Origin: Sulfurimonas sp. HSL-1716
GTDB lineage: Bacteria > Campylobacterota > Campylobacteria > Campylobacterales > Sulfurimonadaceae
NCBI RefSeq assembly: GCF_039645975.1
Contig: NZ_CP147918.1
Location: 186,001 to 250,000 of the forward strand
Direction of reading: 5' to 3'
Length of the DNA: 64,000 bases
Part shown: piece after piece, positions 35,801 through 46,376 of the stretch
Layout of the letters: every line of letters begins with the position of its first letter
Position numbering within the stretch: the first letter of the stretch is position 1
Notes under the pieces: model-generated
What the model saw: only the letters and a program-made list of their open reading frames with translations
Told to the model about the DNA's origin: nothing
The model's database searches: none
Made by a program: the position numbers and the translations under genes

Positions 35801-37389
35801 CAATACTCCTCTATCTCTTTTCGTATTTTTGGAAGATATACCTCAAAGATAGCACCGTTTTCCCAGTTTGAGGGGATTATTTTTCCTCCATGATCGTCTA
35901 TGATCCGTTTTGCGACATTGAGACCTATTCCTATGCCTCCCTCCTCTTTATTGCTTTGAAACGGGTCGAATATTTTCGGCAGTATCTCTTCACTGATTCC
36001 GCCGCCCGTATCTTTGAATTTTACGACGATATATTCATCCTGCTCATACAAAGTGATCATAAGAGCACGTGAATCGAAATCTTCGATGACATTGAGTGCG
36101 TCAAGGGCATTGTTTATGATGATGATAAAAAGCTGTTCTATTCTCTGTTTTTGCAAGACGGCATTGAACGTGTATCTGTTTTTATTCAAATCAAGTGTAA
36201 AAAGTTCGTCTTGGACATAGATCTTTGAGATCTGTTTTGCTTTGTTACTAGAGAGGGTCAAAGCGGTCATCAGGCAGGAATAAACATTGGTCGGTTTGGG
36301 CAGTTCTGTAGATTTTGAAGCCATCTCCCGCATCGATTCGACGATGCTTGCTATTCTGTTGACTCCGTTTAGTATGGTCTTAATATCGTCTTGGAGATAA
36401 GCTTTTTGTTTGATATCGTCACTCAGGCTGGCAATGTCTTGAAACATAATTTCGAGATTTCCTTTGATATATGTCAGCGGAGTGTTTATTTCATGGGTGA
36501 TCCCCGCCGCCATCTTTCCGATGGTCGAGAATTTTTCTTCACGGATATGCTCCTCTTCGCGCTCTTTTAAAAGTTTTGTGTTTTTATTGATCTCTTCGTT
36601 TATCCGTTCTTTTAGGTACTGTTCATGCAGATACAGATCCGTAATGTCCTGAGTCAGCGCTATATATTCTACGATCTCGTCATCTTCGTCGAGGATAGGT
36701 ACGATCACGGCGTATTCGTAGTAGACCTCATGATTTTTTTTGAGGTTTTTTATGCGTCCTTTCCATACCTGTTTGTTCGTTATGGTCCCCCACATATTCT
36801 TATATATTTCGACGCTGGTGTCTGGATGTTTGACGATATTATGTCTTTTTCCGATCAGCTCCTCTTTCTCATATCCAGACATATAGCAAAAAGAATCGTT
36901 TACGTAAGTTATCACGCCGGTAGGGTCTGTTTTGGTTACGGAGGCACTGGCATCTATGGCGCCTTTATACTCCTCTAAGAGCTTATGCTGGTTTTTGAGA
37001 TGCTTATGAAGCAGCGCGCGTTTGGAAAGCTTGTCTATGAGATGCAACAGTTTTTTTACTCTTACGGGCTTGAATATGTATCCGTCTATTCCGATATTGA
37101 TGGCTCTTTCAAGTATATTTACCTGTTCTGCGGCAGTTATGAGGATGATCGGGATATCCTGATTGTCCTCTTTGATCTTTTCAGACATATCCAGACCGTT
37201 CATTTTCGGTATGTAGTGATCCGAAAGAACGATATCGGGCTGATATTTATAGTACAGGTTTAAACCCTCTTCACCGTCTTTGGCGGTATATATCTCTTTA
37301 AAGGGTGTTCTTTTTAAGATCTTTAGCGTCTGTTCTCTTATCGAATCGTTGTCTTCTACGAGTAACGCCGTCAGAGTATTGATGCCCAT
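35800..37389 (-). CDS. Response regulator-PAS-histidine kinase hybrid
   Basis: Cytoplasmic 529-aa protein without membrane segments. Residues 7-125 are a REC domain (LLVEDND, phospho-acceptor Asp in VLSDHYIPKMNG, Lys in IFKPVRV). Residues ~140-265 are a PAS domain (DPTGVITYVNDSF...GYEKEELIGK). A coiled-coil precedes the HisKA-type dimerisation region with phospho-acceptor His in GITHEINTPL (~300), and the HATPase domain has the N box (INNALDAL), G1 (DTGGGI) and G2 (GIGIGLNVAKRI) motifs. With the upstream CheY-like regulator and TlpD-like receptor it forms a probable sensory unit. Its output is not evident. Confidence 0.88.
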   Translation of the reverse strand: MGINTLTALLVEDNDSIREQTLKILKRTPFKEIYTAKDGEEGLNLYYKYQPDIVLSDHYIPKMNGLDMSEKIKEDNQDIPIILITAAEQVNILERAINIGIDGYIFKPVRVKKLLHLIDKLSKRALLHKHLKNQHKLLEEYKGAIDASASVTKTDPTGVITYVNDSFCYMSGYEKEELIGKRHNIVKHPDTSVEIYKNMWGTITNKQVWKGRIKNLKKNHEVYYEYAVIVPILDEDDEIVEYIALTQDITDLYLHEQYLKERINEEINKNTKLLKEREEEHIREEKFSTIGKMAAGITHEINTPLTYIKGNLEIMFQDIASLSDDIKQKAYLQDDIKTILNGVNRIASIVESMREMASKSTELPKPTNVYSCLMTALTLSSNKAKQISKIYVQDELFTLDLNKNRYTFNAVLQKQRIEQLFIIIINNALDALNVIEDFDSRALMITLYEQDEYIVVKFKDTGGGISEEILPKIFDPFQSNKEEGGIGIGLNVAKRIIDDHGGKIIPSNWENGAIFEVYLPKIRKEIEEY

Positions 37390-37392
37390 CTG

Positions 37393-37767
37393 CTAATCTT
37401 TTAACATATCTTCTATTTTATTACCGAGTTCGTTGAGTGAAGAGAAAGGCTTCATCACGTAGTTGGTCGCGCCTTTTCTGTGGGCGTTTAGGACTTTGTC
37501 GAGTGTCGAATACGCAGTCATCATCAACACTTTTACGTCAGGGTTCTTTTCCAGAAGTTTTGGAAGTACGTCCAGGCCGTTCATCTGCGGCATCATAATG
37601 TCTAGAAGTACCAGATCCGTGTCCTTGGAAATGGACGAAATCGCAGTTACCGGATTGTTAAATGTTCTGACCTTGTATCCGCCTTCACGGGTAAGGTATT
37701 TTTCCAGCATCGATAAAATGTCGTTTTCATCATCTATGATTACAATAGAGCTCTCTTTTTTACTCAT
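37393..37767 (-). CDS. Single-domain response regulator
   Basis: 124-aa CheY-like receiver domain. The acidic pair is IIDDEND (residues 10-16), the phospho-acceptor Asp is in LVLLDIMMPQMNG at about 55-57, and the conserved Thr and Lys appear in MMTAYS and VMKPF. No DNA-binding domain. It is 3 bases upstream of the REC-PAS-kinase gene and 10 bases after the chemoreceptor gene; phosphotransfer from the kinase is a reasonable guess. It is probably not the flagellar-switch CheY, which usually lies with other che genes. Confidence 0.85.
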   Translation of the reverse strand: MSKKESSIVIIDDENDILSMLEKYLTREGGYKVRTFNNPVTAISSISKDTDLVLLDIMMPQMNGLDVLPKLLEKNPDVKVLMMTAYSTLDKVLNAHRKGATNYVMKPFSSLNELGNKIEDMLKD

Positions 37768-37777
37768 TTTTTCTCCC

Positions 37778-39091
37778 TTAGCTAAATAGTTTTTTTGCGG
37801 CTTGATGCATTACGACGTCCGCTCTTTGTTCAACGAGCTCGTCAAGGTATTTAAAGACGTCGTGACTTGCATTTTCTATGGCCGTTATGCGCTCTTCGAT
37901 GATCTCTTTAGAGCAGAGAACTTTGTCGCCGCCGCATTCGTTTGCGAGTAGATTTGCCTGTTCGTGTACGAGGGCATGCGGTTTCTCCAGTTTCGGATAT
38001 GAAGGCATTTGCGAAAAGTTTTCTTTTCCTATCCCTTCTGAATACCATTTTCCTAAACGGCACTCTTTATGTGACGATGCTTTGAAGTTATGCTCTTCGC
38101 CGAATATCAAGGCATAGACGTTGTGTTTATAGATGACATGATCGATCTTTGCAAGAGACGTAAAGATCTTGTCGCTTATATGTTCCACTTCATACTGGTT
38201 GCGGGAGGCATTCTTTTCAAACGATTTGATCTTTACGTTGAGGTCTTCTATCTTATCTTTGGTATCTACCACTATCTCGTTGACCTCGTTCGTATTTGTT
38301 TCTGCCTGTACGGTTTCTTGCTGCATCGCTTTTACTACGAGGGAGATCTCTTTTGTGGCCGTTTGGGTTTTTTCGGCAAGTTTTCTAACCTCATCGGCGA
38401 CAACGGCGAAGCCGCGTCCATGTTCCCCGGCACGAGCCGCTTCGATGGCGGCATTTAGGGCAAGCAGATTCGTCTGGTCGGCAATATCTTGGATAAGAGT
38501 CACAACGGTAGATATCTCGCCGCTTCTTTCATTTAAGGAACGCATTCCGTGCATGGTTTCTTGCATGTTTTGGTTCAATATGTCCATAGCACCCGATGAT
38601 TGCTCTATAAGGACAAGACCCTCTTTGGATTCTTCGGCGATCTGCGTAGATTCGCTTTTCATGACTTTCAGCTCTTCGAGCATCTGTGAAAATGTTTTCT
38701 GGGTATCGGTCAGGGCAATAGTGATGGCCTTTTGATGCATACTTAGGATATTGCTGTCACGAGTATCTCTCATGTCTGTTTTTTTGATGATGTAGAGTGT
38801 CGCGCTGCCGTTTTTGACCTTGCGGGATTCGACCTTTCCGGTGCAATCGTTAAGTTCGATGATATTTCCGCCTTGTAAAAGTTCGCGTGCGAGCATCTGC
38901 GGTTCTTTTACACTTTGGGACGCTTTTTCATTTTGAAAGACAGGATTTCCACTTTCGTCCAGGGCGATCAGCATCTCTTCTTGAGAGAAATTCGCAGCCT
39001 CTTTGTAAAATTCCAGCTCTTTCTCAAGAGATGAGATTTTATTTTCCAATACCTCGATTCTGTCATTATCATCTTTTTTTGAAAAAAACAT
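37778..39091 (-). CDS. Cytoplasmic chemoreceptor with CZB domain, TlpD-like
   Basis: 437-aa soluble methyl-accepting chemotaxis protein with no transmembrane segment. An N-terminal coiled coil (residues ~8-35) and a small sensory region (~38-100) precede the signalling hairpin with the highly conserved tip [20 protein letters not shown] (~205-225). The C-terminal CZB zinc-binding domain has its Cys in [13 protein letters not shown] and conserved histidines at HVIYKHN, KPHALVH and a late H. Size and architecture match Helicobacter pylori TlpD (about 430 aa), which senses redox/energy state or oxidants. A TACAAT -10 lies at 39123-39128. Confidence 0.9.
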   Translation of the reverse strand: MFFSKKDDNDRIEVLENKISSLEKELEFYKEAANFSQEEMLIALDESGNPVFQNEKASQSVKEPQMLARELLQGGNIIELNDCTGKVESRKVKNGSATLYIIKKTDMRDTRDSNILSMHQKAITIALTDTQKTFSQMLEELKVMKSESTQIAEESKEGLVLIEQSSGAMDILNQNMQETMHGMRSLNERSGEISTVVTLIQDIADQTNLLALNAAIEAARAGEHGRGFAVVADEVRKLAEKTQTATKEISLVVKAMQQETVQAETNTNEVNEIVVDTKDKIEDLNVKIKSFEKNASRNQYEVEHISDKIFTSLAKIDHVIYKHNVYALIFGEEHNFKASSHKECRLGKWYSEGIGKENFSQMPSYPKLEKPHALVHEQANLLANECGGDKVLCSKEIIEERITAIENASHDVFKYLDELVEQRADVVMHQAAKKLFS

Positions 39092-39122
39092 AAAGCCAAG
39101 TCCTAATGTGAAAGTTTTAAGT

Positions 39123-39128
39123 ATTGTA
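39123..39128 (-). promoter_or_regulatory. Likely -10 box of the chemoreceptor operon
   Basis: TACAAT on the minus strand, about 32 bases before the ATG at 39091, with AGGA nine bases before the ATG. It would drive the receptor, regulator, kinase and rnhB genes. No convincing -35. Confidence 0.35.
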
Positions 39129-39169
39129 GCCTATTTATATAGTAATTTGGTAACATGTACAGTTATTTT

Positions 39170-40234
39170 TTAATCACTCAGTGCCCACTCGGCAAAGGGA
39201 ATAATCTCTACTTGGCTCATAGGGTGGCTTATAGTCCCCTCTTTACTCATAGTAACACATGTGATTTTTTGAACCTGATTGGAGAAGATAAAAGCCTCTA
39301 TGGATTCCAGTTTTTTAAAGAGCGTTCTTTCATCCGCAAAGGGCATACAGAGTATGATCTCGCTTCTTTTGGGAATATAAAAATCCACCCCTTCGTCGTA
39401 AAAACATTCGGTTTCGTTTTTAAACATCTCTAAAAAGACCATGTTCTCAAAAATCCTTGCAAAGTTTTTTTGTATAGTGATGGTATGTTTGAACACGATA
39501 TCGCACAGATATATTTTTTTGGTGGCTTTTGGATGGGCCAGTTTTGAGAGCTGATGGATATATCCGTCCGTCGTCATCGTCTCAAAAGATCTGTAAAGCA
39601 TATCTTTTGATATCTTTCTTTTTAGTTTCAATTTTTCATATACGTTAAAAGCAGAAAGTTTCTGCCCCGCAAATCTTGCTGCCGTTAGCAAAATATCGAA
39701 TTCAAGCGCTGAGAGGGCATATCTGAATTTTTCTTGTATGTATTTGGCACGGTTGTCTGTCGAGATCCTGTGCATCGCCGCAAATCCGCCTATCTGCAGA
39801 TAGTGCGATACCGCAGTCGAATCATATCGGCTTTCAAATGCCAAAAACTCTTCATAATCAAGCGGATAAAGCGTTTTCGAGATCAAAAAATCGAGTTCAT
39901 AGTGTCTGCGCGAACAGACGATAAGCTGTGATACGTTTATGATCTTTATTTCGGGGTGGTAATTGTCAAGGACAAGGATATCTATCTTGTTGGACGTACA
40001 GAAGTTTTGCAGTTTTTCATTAAGTTCGTCGACCTCTATTCTGACGTCATCTGCGTCTATATAGAGATAGCTGCTTTTTTTGCGGGTGAGCAGGTATGCC
40101 TTGACTAGCTCCGTTTTTCCGCTTTGCGCGATACCGTTGATCTGATAGCTTTGAGAATCAAGCTGCAGCTTTCTTTGGACATAGTGGCTGGCAGTCAAGT
40201 CTATTTTATACAGCTCTTCTAGTAATATTTCCAT
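39170..40234 (-). CDS. AAA-type ATP-binding protein
   Basis: 354 aa. The N-terminal third is a P-loop ATPase: Walker A as GIAQSGKTELVKAY at ~33-46, Walker B as DILVLDNYHP at ~94-103. The C-terminal half has a winged-helix-like stretch (KISKDMLYRSFETMTTDGYIHQL) and ends in a nuclease-like region with NMVFLEMFKNE, recalling the DUF4143/AAA_14 group of ATPases. These are often of unknown cellular role. It stands alone between the chemotaxis operon and the S10 operon, divergent from the latter. Confidence 0.7.
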   Translation of the reverse strand: MEILLEELYKIDLTASHYVQRKLQLDSQSYQINGIAQSGKTELVKAYLLTRKKSSYLYIDADDVRIEVDELNEKLQNFCTSNKIDILVLDNYHPEIKIINVSQLIVCSRRHYELDFLISKTLYPLDYEEFLAFESRYDSTAVSHYLQIGGFAAMHRISTDNRAKYIQEKFRYALSALEFDILLTAARFAGQKLSAFNVYEKLKLKRKISKDMLYRSFETMTTDGYIHQLSKLAHPKATKKIYLCDIVFKHTITIQKNFARIFENMVFLEMFKNETECFYDEGVDFYIPKRSEIILCMPFADERTLFKKLESIEAFIFSNQVQKITCVTMSKEGTISHPMSQVEIIPFAEWALSD

Positions 40235-40326
40235 AATTATCCGATTTTTTTGTTATCGCAATTTTATCATTTCCTTATTAAAAGGAAATAAATTTTATAA
40301 AAAAATGAAATTTACCCCCTAAATCC

Positions 40327-40355
40327 TTGAATATCGAAGAGTAGTTGGGTATAAT
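40327..40355 (+). promoter_or_regulatory. Sigma-70 promoter of the S10 operon
   Basis: TTGAAT at 40327-40332, 17 bases, TATAAT at 40350-40355: the best promoter in the window. Transcription would start near 40362, giving a leader of about 49 bases that contains a small hairpin (GTTAGG 40373-40378 with CCTGAC 40384-40389). The leader is too short for the S10-type L4-binding structure known from gamma-proteobacteria, so that kind of autoregulation is not evident. Confidence 0.8.
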
Positions 40356-40410
40356 TCCGCTCCCTTAATATAGTTAGGCTTGACCTGACGAGTTCTTTAG
40401 AAGGAAAAAC

Positions 40411-40722
40411 ATGGAAAAAATTCGTTTGAAATTGAAAGCTTATGATCATCGTGTTCTCGATCGTTCGGTAGCATCAATCGTTGAGGCTGTAAAGCGTACT
40501 GGTGCCGCAATCCGCGGTCCGATCCCTTTGCCAACAAAGATTCGTAAATATACGGTATTAAAATCTGTTCACGTTAACAAAGATTCTCGTGAGCAATTCG
40601 AGATCCGTATGCACGCTCGTTTAATAGATATCGTATCCGCTACGCCGGAAACCGTTGATTCTTTAATGAAGCTTGATCTTGCACCGGAAGTGGACGTAGA
40701 AGTTCGCTCTATGGATAAGTAA
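40411..40722 (+). CDS. rpsJ: Ribosomal protein S10 (NusE)
   Basis: First gene of the S10 operon. 103 aa, ends in [19 protein letters not shown] at the N-terminus and [15 protein letters not shown] in the middle are diagnostic. S10 is part of the 30S head and also acts as NusE in transcription antitermination. AAGGAA stands 6-7 bases before the ATG. Confidence 0.97.
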   Translation: MEKIRLKLKAYDHRVLDRSVASIVEAVKRTGAAIRGPIPLPTKIRKYTVLKSVHVNKDSREQFEIRMHARLIDIVSATPETVDSLMKLDLAPEVDVEVRSMDK

Positions 40723-40731
40723 GGAGAGGTC

Positions 40732-41307
40732 ATGGAATTTATTGTTGAAAAAATCGGTATGAGCCGTACTATCACTGTACCTAGTAAACCTGTTACTTTA
40801 TTAAAAGTAAAAGAAGCTAAAGTATGTGAAGTTAATGATGGGATCGCTATTGTTGCGTACAACGATGGTAAAAAAATGAATAAATCTATAGAAGGTCAAC
40901 AAAAGAAATACTCTTTATCTTCTGAGTTTAATCGTTTTGTCACAATGAGTGTTTCAAACACAGAAGCCGGTGATTTAGACTTAAGTCCGTTAGCGGAAGC
41001 AAAAGTTCTTAAATCTTCTTTTACGACGAAAGGTCGCGGATTCAGCGGTGCTATGAAACGTTGGAACTTTGCAGGTGGTCCTGGCGGTCACGGTTCACGT
41101 TTCCACAGACTAGTCGGTTCGATCGGTAATGCTGAATGGCCGGGTCGTGTACAACCGGGAAGAAAAATGCCGGGTCAATACGGTAATGTCAAAGTTACTG
41201 TTAAAAATGAAATTATCTCTTACGACGCTGAAAATGGTGTACTTGTAGTAACTGGATCCGTTCCGGGCGCTAACGGTGCATTAGGTCGTGTAAAGGTTGC
41301 TAAATAA
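40732..41307 (+). CDS. rplC: Ribosomal protein L3
   Basis: 191 aa, with the C-terminal loop [18 protein letters not shown] and [10 protein letters not shown] that reaches the peptidyl transferase centre. GAGG precedes the ATG. It lies 9 bases after rpsJ; its stop overlaps the rplD start (TAATG). Confidence 0.97.
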   Translation: MEFIVEKIGMSRTITVPSKPVTLLKVKEAKVCEVNDGIAIVAYNDGKKMNKSIEGQQKKYSLSSEFNRFVTMSVSNTEAGDLDLSPLAEAKVLKSSFTTKGRGFSGAMKRWNFAGGPGGHGSRFHRLVGSIGNAEWPGRVQPGRKMPGQYGNVKVTVKNEIISYDAENGVLVVTGSVPGANGALGRVKVAK

Positions 41308-41921
41308 TGAGCGCTATAGTACTTAATGAAAAATTTGAAAAAGCATCTGAGTTAGCATTACCGGAGAGTTTTAGTGGGATCAATTCACACAACTTATATC
41401 TTTACGTAAAGTCTTACCAAGCAGCATTACGCGCTAATACTGCTTCTACTAAGACACGTTCGGAAGTAAGCGGCGGTGGTAAAAAACCATGGGCTCAAAA
41501 AGGTAAAGGCGGCGCACGTGCCGGTTCACGTCGTTCACCTCTATTTGTTGGCGGGGGTCAAGCGTTCGGTTCGAAAAACAACCGTAACTACGATCTTAAA
41601 GTTAACAAAAAACAGAAAAAACTTGCTCTAAAGTTTGCTTTAGATGCGCTTGCTAATCAAGGTAAACTGTTTATCGTTGACAGCATAGAAGTTGCTTCTG
41701 GGAAGACAAAAGACGCACAAGCGATATTTAACGCTCTTGGTCAACGTGATGCATTGTTTGTAAAATCTATCTTAGATGAACAAACATTCTTAGCATTCCG
41801 TAATATTCAATCTGCTTATCTGATTGAAGAAAACGAATTGAATGCATTCTTAGCTGCAACTTATCGCTCGGTAGTGATAGAAAAAGCGGTTTGGGAAAAT
41901 CTTGTAAGAGAGGCTGAATAA
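41307..41921 (+). CDS. rplD: Ribosomal protein L4
   Basis: 204 aa with the L4 extended loop ([20 protein letters not shown], then [10 protein letters not shown]) that lines the exit tunnel. Overlaps both rplC and rplW by one base. In gamma-proteobacteria L4 represses its own operon; no matching leader is obvious here. Confidence 0.97.
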   Translation: MSAIVLNEKFEKASELALPESFSGINSHNLYLYVKSYQAALRANTASTKTRSEVSGGGKKPWAQKGKGGARAGSRRSPLFVGGGQAFGSKNNRNYDLKVNKKQKKLALKFALDALANQGKLFIVDSIEVASGKTKDAQAIFNALGQRDALFVKSILDEQTFLAFRNIQSAYLIEENELNAFLAATYRSVVIEKAVWENLVREAE

Positions 41922-42202
41922 TGGCAGATATTACAGATATCAAATCAATTTTATATACAGAAAAGACTCTTGGTCTTCAAGAAGATGGTGTCATCGTGGT
42001 ACAAACATCTCCTCGTATGACCAAAACAGGTCTTAAAGAGGTGTTTAGAGAGTATTTTGGGATCGTTCCGACCCGCATCAACTCTCTTAACCAAACGGGA
42101 AAAGTAAAACGTTTCCGTGGTATCGCTGGTAAACAAAACAACTTCAAGAAGTTTTATGTAACGTTGCCAGAGGGTGCACAAATAGAAAGTTTGGCGGTAT
42201 AA
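41921..42202 (+). CDS. rplW: Ribosomal protein L23
   Basis: 93 aa; [17 protein letters not shown] and [11 protein letters not shown] are typical of bacterial L23, which sits at the tunnel exit and binds trigger factor and SRP. Starts at the rplD stop. Confidence 0.96.
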   Translation: MADITDIKSILYTEKTLGLQEDGVIVVQTSPRMTKTGLKEVFREYFGIVPTRINSLNQTGKVKRFRGIAGKQNNFKKFYVTLPEGAQIESLAV

Positions 42203-42203
42203 G

Positions 42204-43043
42204 ATGGCAATTAAAACTTATAGACCGATAACACCAAGTCGTCGTTTTTATACAAATATTGACAGCAGTGATATCACTGCTAAAGCAAGTGTCCGTTCAT
42301 TACTTGTAAAACTTCCTGCACATGCCGGTCGTAACAACAATGGTCGTATCACTTCTCGTCATAAGCAAGCCGGTGCGAAAAAACTGTATCGTATCATCGA
42401 TTTCAAACGTAACAAGTTCGATATCCCTGGAACGGTAGCAGCTATCGAGTATGATCCGTACCGTAACTGTCGTATCGCACTTATCAACTATGCTGACGGT
42501 GAAAAGCGTTATATCCTTCAACCAAAAGGTCTAAACGTAGGTGATGTTATTTCATCTGCAGAATCAGGTCTTGACGTTAAAGTCGGTAATGCTATGAAAC
42601 TAATGAACATTCCTGTGGGTACTGTAGTACACAACATCGAGCTAAAGCCTGGCAAAGGCGGTCAAATGGTTCGTTCAGCCGGTACAAGTGCTCAGATCAT
42701 GGGTCGTGACGGTAAATATGTTTCACTTCGTATGCCGTCTTCTGAGATGCGTTTGGTTTTAGGTGAATGTATTGCTACTATCGGTACTGTTGGTAATGAA
42801 GAGTACGCAAACATCGTTATTGCAAAAGCGGGTCGTTCTCGTCATATGGGTATTCGTCCTCAAACTCGTGGTTCTGCGATGAACCCTATCGATCACCCGC
42901 ACGGTGGTGGTGAAGGTAAAACGAATTCAGGCCGTCATCCGGTTACTCCGTGGGGTAAACCAACGAAGGGTGCTAAAACTCGTCGTAAAAAAGCTAGTGA
43001 TAAACTAATTATTACTCGCCGTAAATCTAATCCGAAGAGGTAG
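42204..43043 (+). CDS. rplB: Ribosomal protein L2
   Basis: 279 aa; the conserved [13 protein letters not shown] near the C-terminus carries the histidine close to the peptidyl transferase centre. [16 protein letters not shown] is the N-terminal signature. One base after rplW. Confidence 0.98.
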   Translation: MAIKTYRPITPSRRFYTNIDSSDITAKASVRSLLVKLPAHAGRNNNGRITSRHKQAGAKKLYRIIDFKRNKFDIPGTVAAIEYDPYRNCRIALINYADGEKRYILQPKGLNVGDVISSAESGLDVKVGNAMKLMNIPVGTVVHNIELKPGKGGQMVRSAGTSAQIMGRDGKYVSLRMPSSEMRLVLGECIATIGTVGNEEYANIVIAKAGRSRHMGIRPQTRGSAMNPIDHPHGGGEGKTNSGRHPVTPWGKPTKGAKTRRKKASDKLIITRRKSNPKR

Positions 43044-43047
43044 TTAA

Positions 43048-43326
43048 ATGGCAAGAAGTGTAAAAAAAGGTCCATTTGTTGATGACCATTTAATGAAAAA
43101 AGTTGTTACTGCAAAAGCTGCAAAAGACAACAAACCTATTAAAACTTGGTCACGTCGTAGTATGATTCTTCCAGATATGGTAGGTATAACTTTCAACGTT
43201 CATAACGGACGTCAGTTTATACCTGTATATGTAACGGAGAACCATATCGGTTATAAACTTGGAGAATTCGCTCCAACTCGTACATTCAAGGGCCATAAAG
43301 GTTCTGTACAAAAGAAGGTAGGTTAA
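43048..43326 (+). CDS. rpsS: Ribosomal protein S19
   Basis: 92 aa; [29 protein letters not shown] and [11 protein letters not shown] are canonical. Four bases after rplB. S19 packs with S13 in the 30S head. Confidence 0.97.
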   Translation: MARSVKKGPFVDDHLMKKVVTAKAAKDNKPIKTWSRRSMILPDMVGITFNVHNGRQFIPVYVTENHIGYKLGEFAPTRTFKGHKGSVQKKVG

Positions 43327-43328
43327 TC

Positions 43329-43646
43329 ATGGCTAGAGCATTATTGAAATTTATCCGTGTGTCACCTATCAAATCACGTCTTATAGCTCGTGAAATTCAA
43401 GGTATGAATGCTGAGCAGGCTCTTGCGGCTTTAGAATTCACTCCGAACAAAGCGGCAAAAATTATTGCTAAAGTCGTTGCATCTGCAGTGGCTAACAGCG
43501 GCAATGAAGCAGAAGATTGTGTTATCACATCTTGCCGTGTTGACAACGGTCCGGTACTAAAACGTTTCCGTCCGCGTGCTCGTGGTATGGCATCTGGTAT
43601 TCGTAAACCGACAGCACATATCTTAGTAGAAGTAGAGGGTAAATAA
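43329..43646 (+). CDS. rplV: Ribosomal protein L22
   Basis: 105 aa, short but normal for the phylum; [17 protein letters not shown] and [19 protein letters not shown] form the beta hairpin in the exit tunnel. Two bases after rpsS. Confidence 0.96.
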   Translation: MARALLKFIRVSPIKSRLIAREIQGMNAEQALAALEFTPNKAAKIIAKVVASAVANSGNEAEDCVITSCRVDNGPVLKRFRPRARGMASGIRKPTAHILVEVEGK

Positions 43647-43648
43647 TT

Positions 43649-44371
43649 ATGGGACAAAAAGTTAATCCTATCGGCCTTCGCCTTGGTATCAACCGTAATT
43701 GGGAGAGCCGCTGGTTCCCTAATTTCAAAAGTGCTGCCGCTAATATAGGTGAAGATCACAAAATTCGTACATATTTGAAAAAAGAGCTTTACTATGCCGG
43801 TGTTTCCAACATCATCATCGAGCGTACGGTTAAACGTCTTCGTGTAACTATCATCGCTGCTCGTCCTGGTATCATCATCGGGAAAAAAGGTTCAGATATC
43901 GAGAAACTAAAATCAAACCTTGAGAACTTGATCGGCAAACCGGTTTCTGTAAACATCAAAGAAGAGAAAAAAGCGCAGGCTTCAGCTCAACTTGTTGCAG
44001 AGAACGTTGCTACTCAGTTAGAGCGTCGTGTTGCATTCCGTCGTGCTATGAAGAAAGTTATGCAAGGTGCTCAACGTTCAGGTGCAAAAGGTATTAAAAT
44101 ATCTGTTGCAGGTCGTCTTGGCGGTGCTGAAATGGCTCGTACAGAGTGGTATTTGGAGGGACGTGTTCCGCTTCATACTCTACGTGCTAAGATCGATTAC
44201 GGTTTTGCTGAAGCACATACTACATACGGAATCATCGGTATTAAAGTATGGATCTTCAAAGGTGAGGTACTAACAAAAGGTATCCCTGCTGAAGCAAAAG
44301 AAGAGAAAAAAGAGTCGCGTCGTCCTGCGAAACGTGCTCCAAAACGCGAAAATAGCGGAAAGGCTGAATAA
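43649..44371 (+). CDS. rpsC: Ribosomal protein S3
   Basis: 240 aa with KH-domain motif [17 protein letters not shown] and the C-terminal [20 protein letters not shown]. The basic, charged tail after about residue 210 is longer than minimal S3. Two bases separate it from rplV and rplP. Confidence 0.97.
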   Translation: MGQKVNPIGLRLGINRNWESRWFPNFKSAAANIGEDHKIRTYLKKELYYAGVSNIIIERTVKRLRVTIIAARPGIIIGKKGSDIEKLKSNLENLIGKPVSVNIKEEKKAQASAQLVAENVATQLERRVAFRRAMKKVMQGAQRSGAKGIKISVAGRLGGAEMARTEWYLEGRVPLHTLRAKIDYGFAEAHTTYGIIGIKVWIFKGEVLTKGIPAEAKEEKKESRRPAKRAPKRENSGKAE

Positions 44372-44373
44372 TC

Positions 44374-44799
44374 ATGTTGATGCCTAAGAGAACTAAATAT
44401 CGTAAAGTAATGAAGGGTCGTAACCGCGGTTACGCTCGTAGCGGTTATACACTTGCATTTGGAAGTATCGGATTTAAAGCTGTCGAAGCCGGCCGTATCA
44501 ATTCTCGCCAAATAGAAGCAGCTCGTATCTCGGCTACTCGTCATATTAAACGTAACGGAAAGATCTGGATCAGAGTATTCCCTGCAAAACCGTTGACTGC
44601 TAAGCCTCTAGAAACTCGTATGGGTAAAGGTAAAGGTGGAGTTGATCAATGGGTAATGAATATTAAACCGGGTCGTATAATCTTTGAAATGGGCGGTGTA
44701 AACCATGATTTGGCACGTGAAGCGCTGACTCTTGCAATGCACAAACTACCATTCAAAACTAAAATCATAACTGCGGAGATGAACAATGAAATATTCTGA
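44374..44799 (+). CDS. rplP: Ribosomal protein L16
   Basis: 141 aa; [11 protein letters not shown] at the N-terminus is the normal bacterial start, followed by KGRNRGY and [12 protein letters not shown]. Its last 14 bases overlap rpmC. Confidence 0.97.
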   Translation: MLMPKRTKYRKVMKGRNRGYARSGYTLAFGSIGFKAVEAGRINSRQIEAARISATRHIKRNGKIWIRVFPAKPLTAKPLETRMGKGKGGVDQWVMNIKPGRIIFEMGGVNHDLAREALTLAMHKLPFKTKIITAEMNNEIF

Positions 44800-44971
44800 T
44801 TTAGCAGGAAAGAGTGCAGCTGAGCTTCAAGTAATGCTTAAAGAGAAAAAAACTGAGCTGTTTACTTTGAAAATAAAACAAAAAATGATGCAATTAAATA
44901 ACAGCAGCGAACTTCGCGTAGCTAAAAAAGATATTGCACGTATCAACACTGCGCTTAGCGCAATGAAGTAA
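44786..44971 (+). CDS. rpmC: Ribosomal protein L29
   Basis: 61-aa helical hairpin protein; [18 protein letters not shown] and [11 protein letters not shown] match L29. ATG lies within the end of rplP, indicating translational coupling. Confidence 0.95.
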   Translation: MKYSDLAGKSAAELQVMLKEKKTELFTLKIKQKMMQLNNSSELRVAKKDIARINTALSAMK

Positions 44972-44980
44972 GGGTTGGTA

Positions 44981-45232
44981 ATGACACATAAACGTGAAAT
45001 TCAAGGTAATGTAATTAAGATTTCTGGTGACAAGACTGTATCTATCGTAGTAGAACGCCGTGTAATGCACCCGAAATATCACAAAGTTGTTAAACGTTTC
45101 AAAAAGTACCTGGTACATGATGAGCGTAATGAACTTAAAGTTGGTGATGAGATCGTTGCGACTGAATGTCGTCCATTATCTAAAACTAAATCTTATAGAT
45201 TGAAAAGCATTGTATCAGGAGCGCAGTTATGA
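44981..45232 (+). CDS. rpsQ: Ribosomal protein S17
   Basis: 83 aa from ATG 44981; a TTG six bases earlier is rejected because AAGGG is well placed for the [22 protein letters not shown] and [10 protein letters not shown] are diagnostic. Overlaps rplN by 4 bases (ATGA). Confidence 0.96.
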   Translation: MTHKREIQGNVIKISGDKTVSIVVERRVMHPKYHKVVKRFKKYLVHDERNELKVGDEIVATECRPLSKTKSYRLKSIVSGAQL

Positions 45233-45597
45233 TTCAAAGTTTTACTCGTCTTAACGTTGCGGATAATACAGGTGCAAAAGAGATAATGTGTATCAAGGTA
45301 CTTGGCGGATCTAAAAAACGCTATGCTACTGTCGGTGACGTTATCGTTGCTTCAGTAAAGAAAGCTATACCGACTGCAAAAGTTAAAAAAGGTGCGGTTG
45401 TCAAAGCTGTAGTTGTTAGAACTAAAAAAGAGGTACATCGTGAAAACGGTTCTTTGATCCGTTTTGATGATAACGCAGCAGTTATCCTGGATGCAAAACG
45501 TGAGCCTATCGGAACACGTATATTCGGGCCGATCAGCCGTGAAGTTCGTTATTCAGGTTTTATGAAGATCGTATCTCTTGCGCCGGAGGTTGTGTAA
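45229..45597 (+). CDS. rplN: Ribosomal protein L14
   Basis: 122 aa, normal L14 length; [18 protein letters not shown] and [13 protein letters not shown] are canonical. Overlaps rpsQ upstream and rplX by one base. Confidence 0.97.
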   Translation: MIQSFTRLNVADNTGAKEIMCIKVLGGSKKRYATVGDVIVASVKKAIPTAKVKKGAVVKAVVVRTKKEVHRENGSLIRFDDNAAVILDAKREPIGTRIFGPISREVRYSGFMKIVSLAPEVV

Positions 45598-45827
45598 TGG
45601 CAAAATTTAATTTCAAAAAAGGTGATACCGTAGAGATCATCGCCGGTGACGATAAAGGCACCAAAGCGGAAGTTCTAGCGGTTATGCCAAAGAAAAACAA
45701 AGTGGTCGTAAAAGGTTGTAAAGTAGCAAAAAAAGCTGTCAAACCAACCGAAGACAATCCAAAAGGCGGCTTTTTAAATAAAGAGATGCCTATCGATGCG
45801 TCAAATGTACGTAAAGTGGAGGCATAA
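45597..45827 (+). CDS. rplX: Ribosomal protein L24
   Basis: 76 aa with the KOW motif [19 protein letters not shown] near the N-terminus. Short form typical of the phylum. L24 starts 50S assembly. Confidence 0.95.
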   Translation: MAKFNFKKGDTVEIIAGDDKGTKAEVLAVMPKKNKVVVKGCKVAKKAVKPTEDNPKGGFLNKEMPIDASNVRKVEA

Positions 45828-45830
45828 TTC

Positions 45831-46376
45831 ATGGCACGTTTAAAAGAAAAATATCTTTCTCTAAAACCGGAACTACAAAAAGAGCTTGGAATCGAGAACG
45901 TTATGAACGTTCCTGCGGTTGAAAAGATCATGATAAGTGTCGGTGCCGGTTTTGCGATGAAAGATAATAAACTTATCCAAAACATAGAGGACACGATTAC
46001 GGCAATTGCCGGACAACGTGCTACTACTGTTATCGCAAAAAAATCTGTTGCAGGTTTTAAAGTGCGTGAAGGTATGCCTGTAGGTGTTAAAGTTACATTA
46101 CGCGGGGAAAACATGTATAACTTCCTTGATCGTCTGATCTCTATAGCGCTTCCGCGTGTGAAAGATTTCCGCGGTGTTGCTCGTAACGGTTTTGACGGTC
46201 GCGGTAACTATAACTTCGGTCTGCAAGAGCAATTGATCTTTCCTGAGGTCAGTTATGATTCTATAATGCAGATCCATGGTATGAACATCACAATTGTAAC
46301 TACCGGTTCTGATGACAAGCAAGCATTCGCATTACTTACAAAACTAGGTATGCCTTTTGCAAAAGGAAGAGAATAA
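45831..46376 (+). CDS. rplE: Ribosomal protein L5
   Basis: 181 aa; [28 protein letters not shown] and the [10 protein letters not shown] stretch are canonical for the 5S rRNA-binding protein. Its stop overlaps the rpsN start. Confidence 0.97.
   Translation: MARLKEKYLSLKPELQKELGIENVMNVPAVEKIMISVGAGFAMKDNKLIQNIEDTITAIAGQRATTVIAKKSVAGFKVREGMPVGVKVTLRGENMYNFLDRLISIALPRVKDFRGVARNGFDGRGNYNFGLQEQLIFPEVSYDSIMQIHGMNITIVTTGSDDKQAFALLTKLGMPFAKGRE

Noticed and set aside
35800-37389. Main flagellar chemotaxis kinase CheA
   Set aside because: There is no Hpt domain or CheW-like domain; the domain order REC-PAS-HisKA-HATPase is that of a hybrid sensor kinase.
40362-40410. L4-binding autoregulatory leader of the S10 operon
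   Set aside because: The leader is only about 49 bases with one short hairpin and does not resemble the known S10 leader structure.
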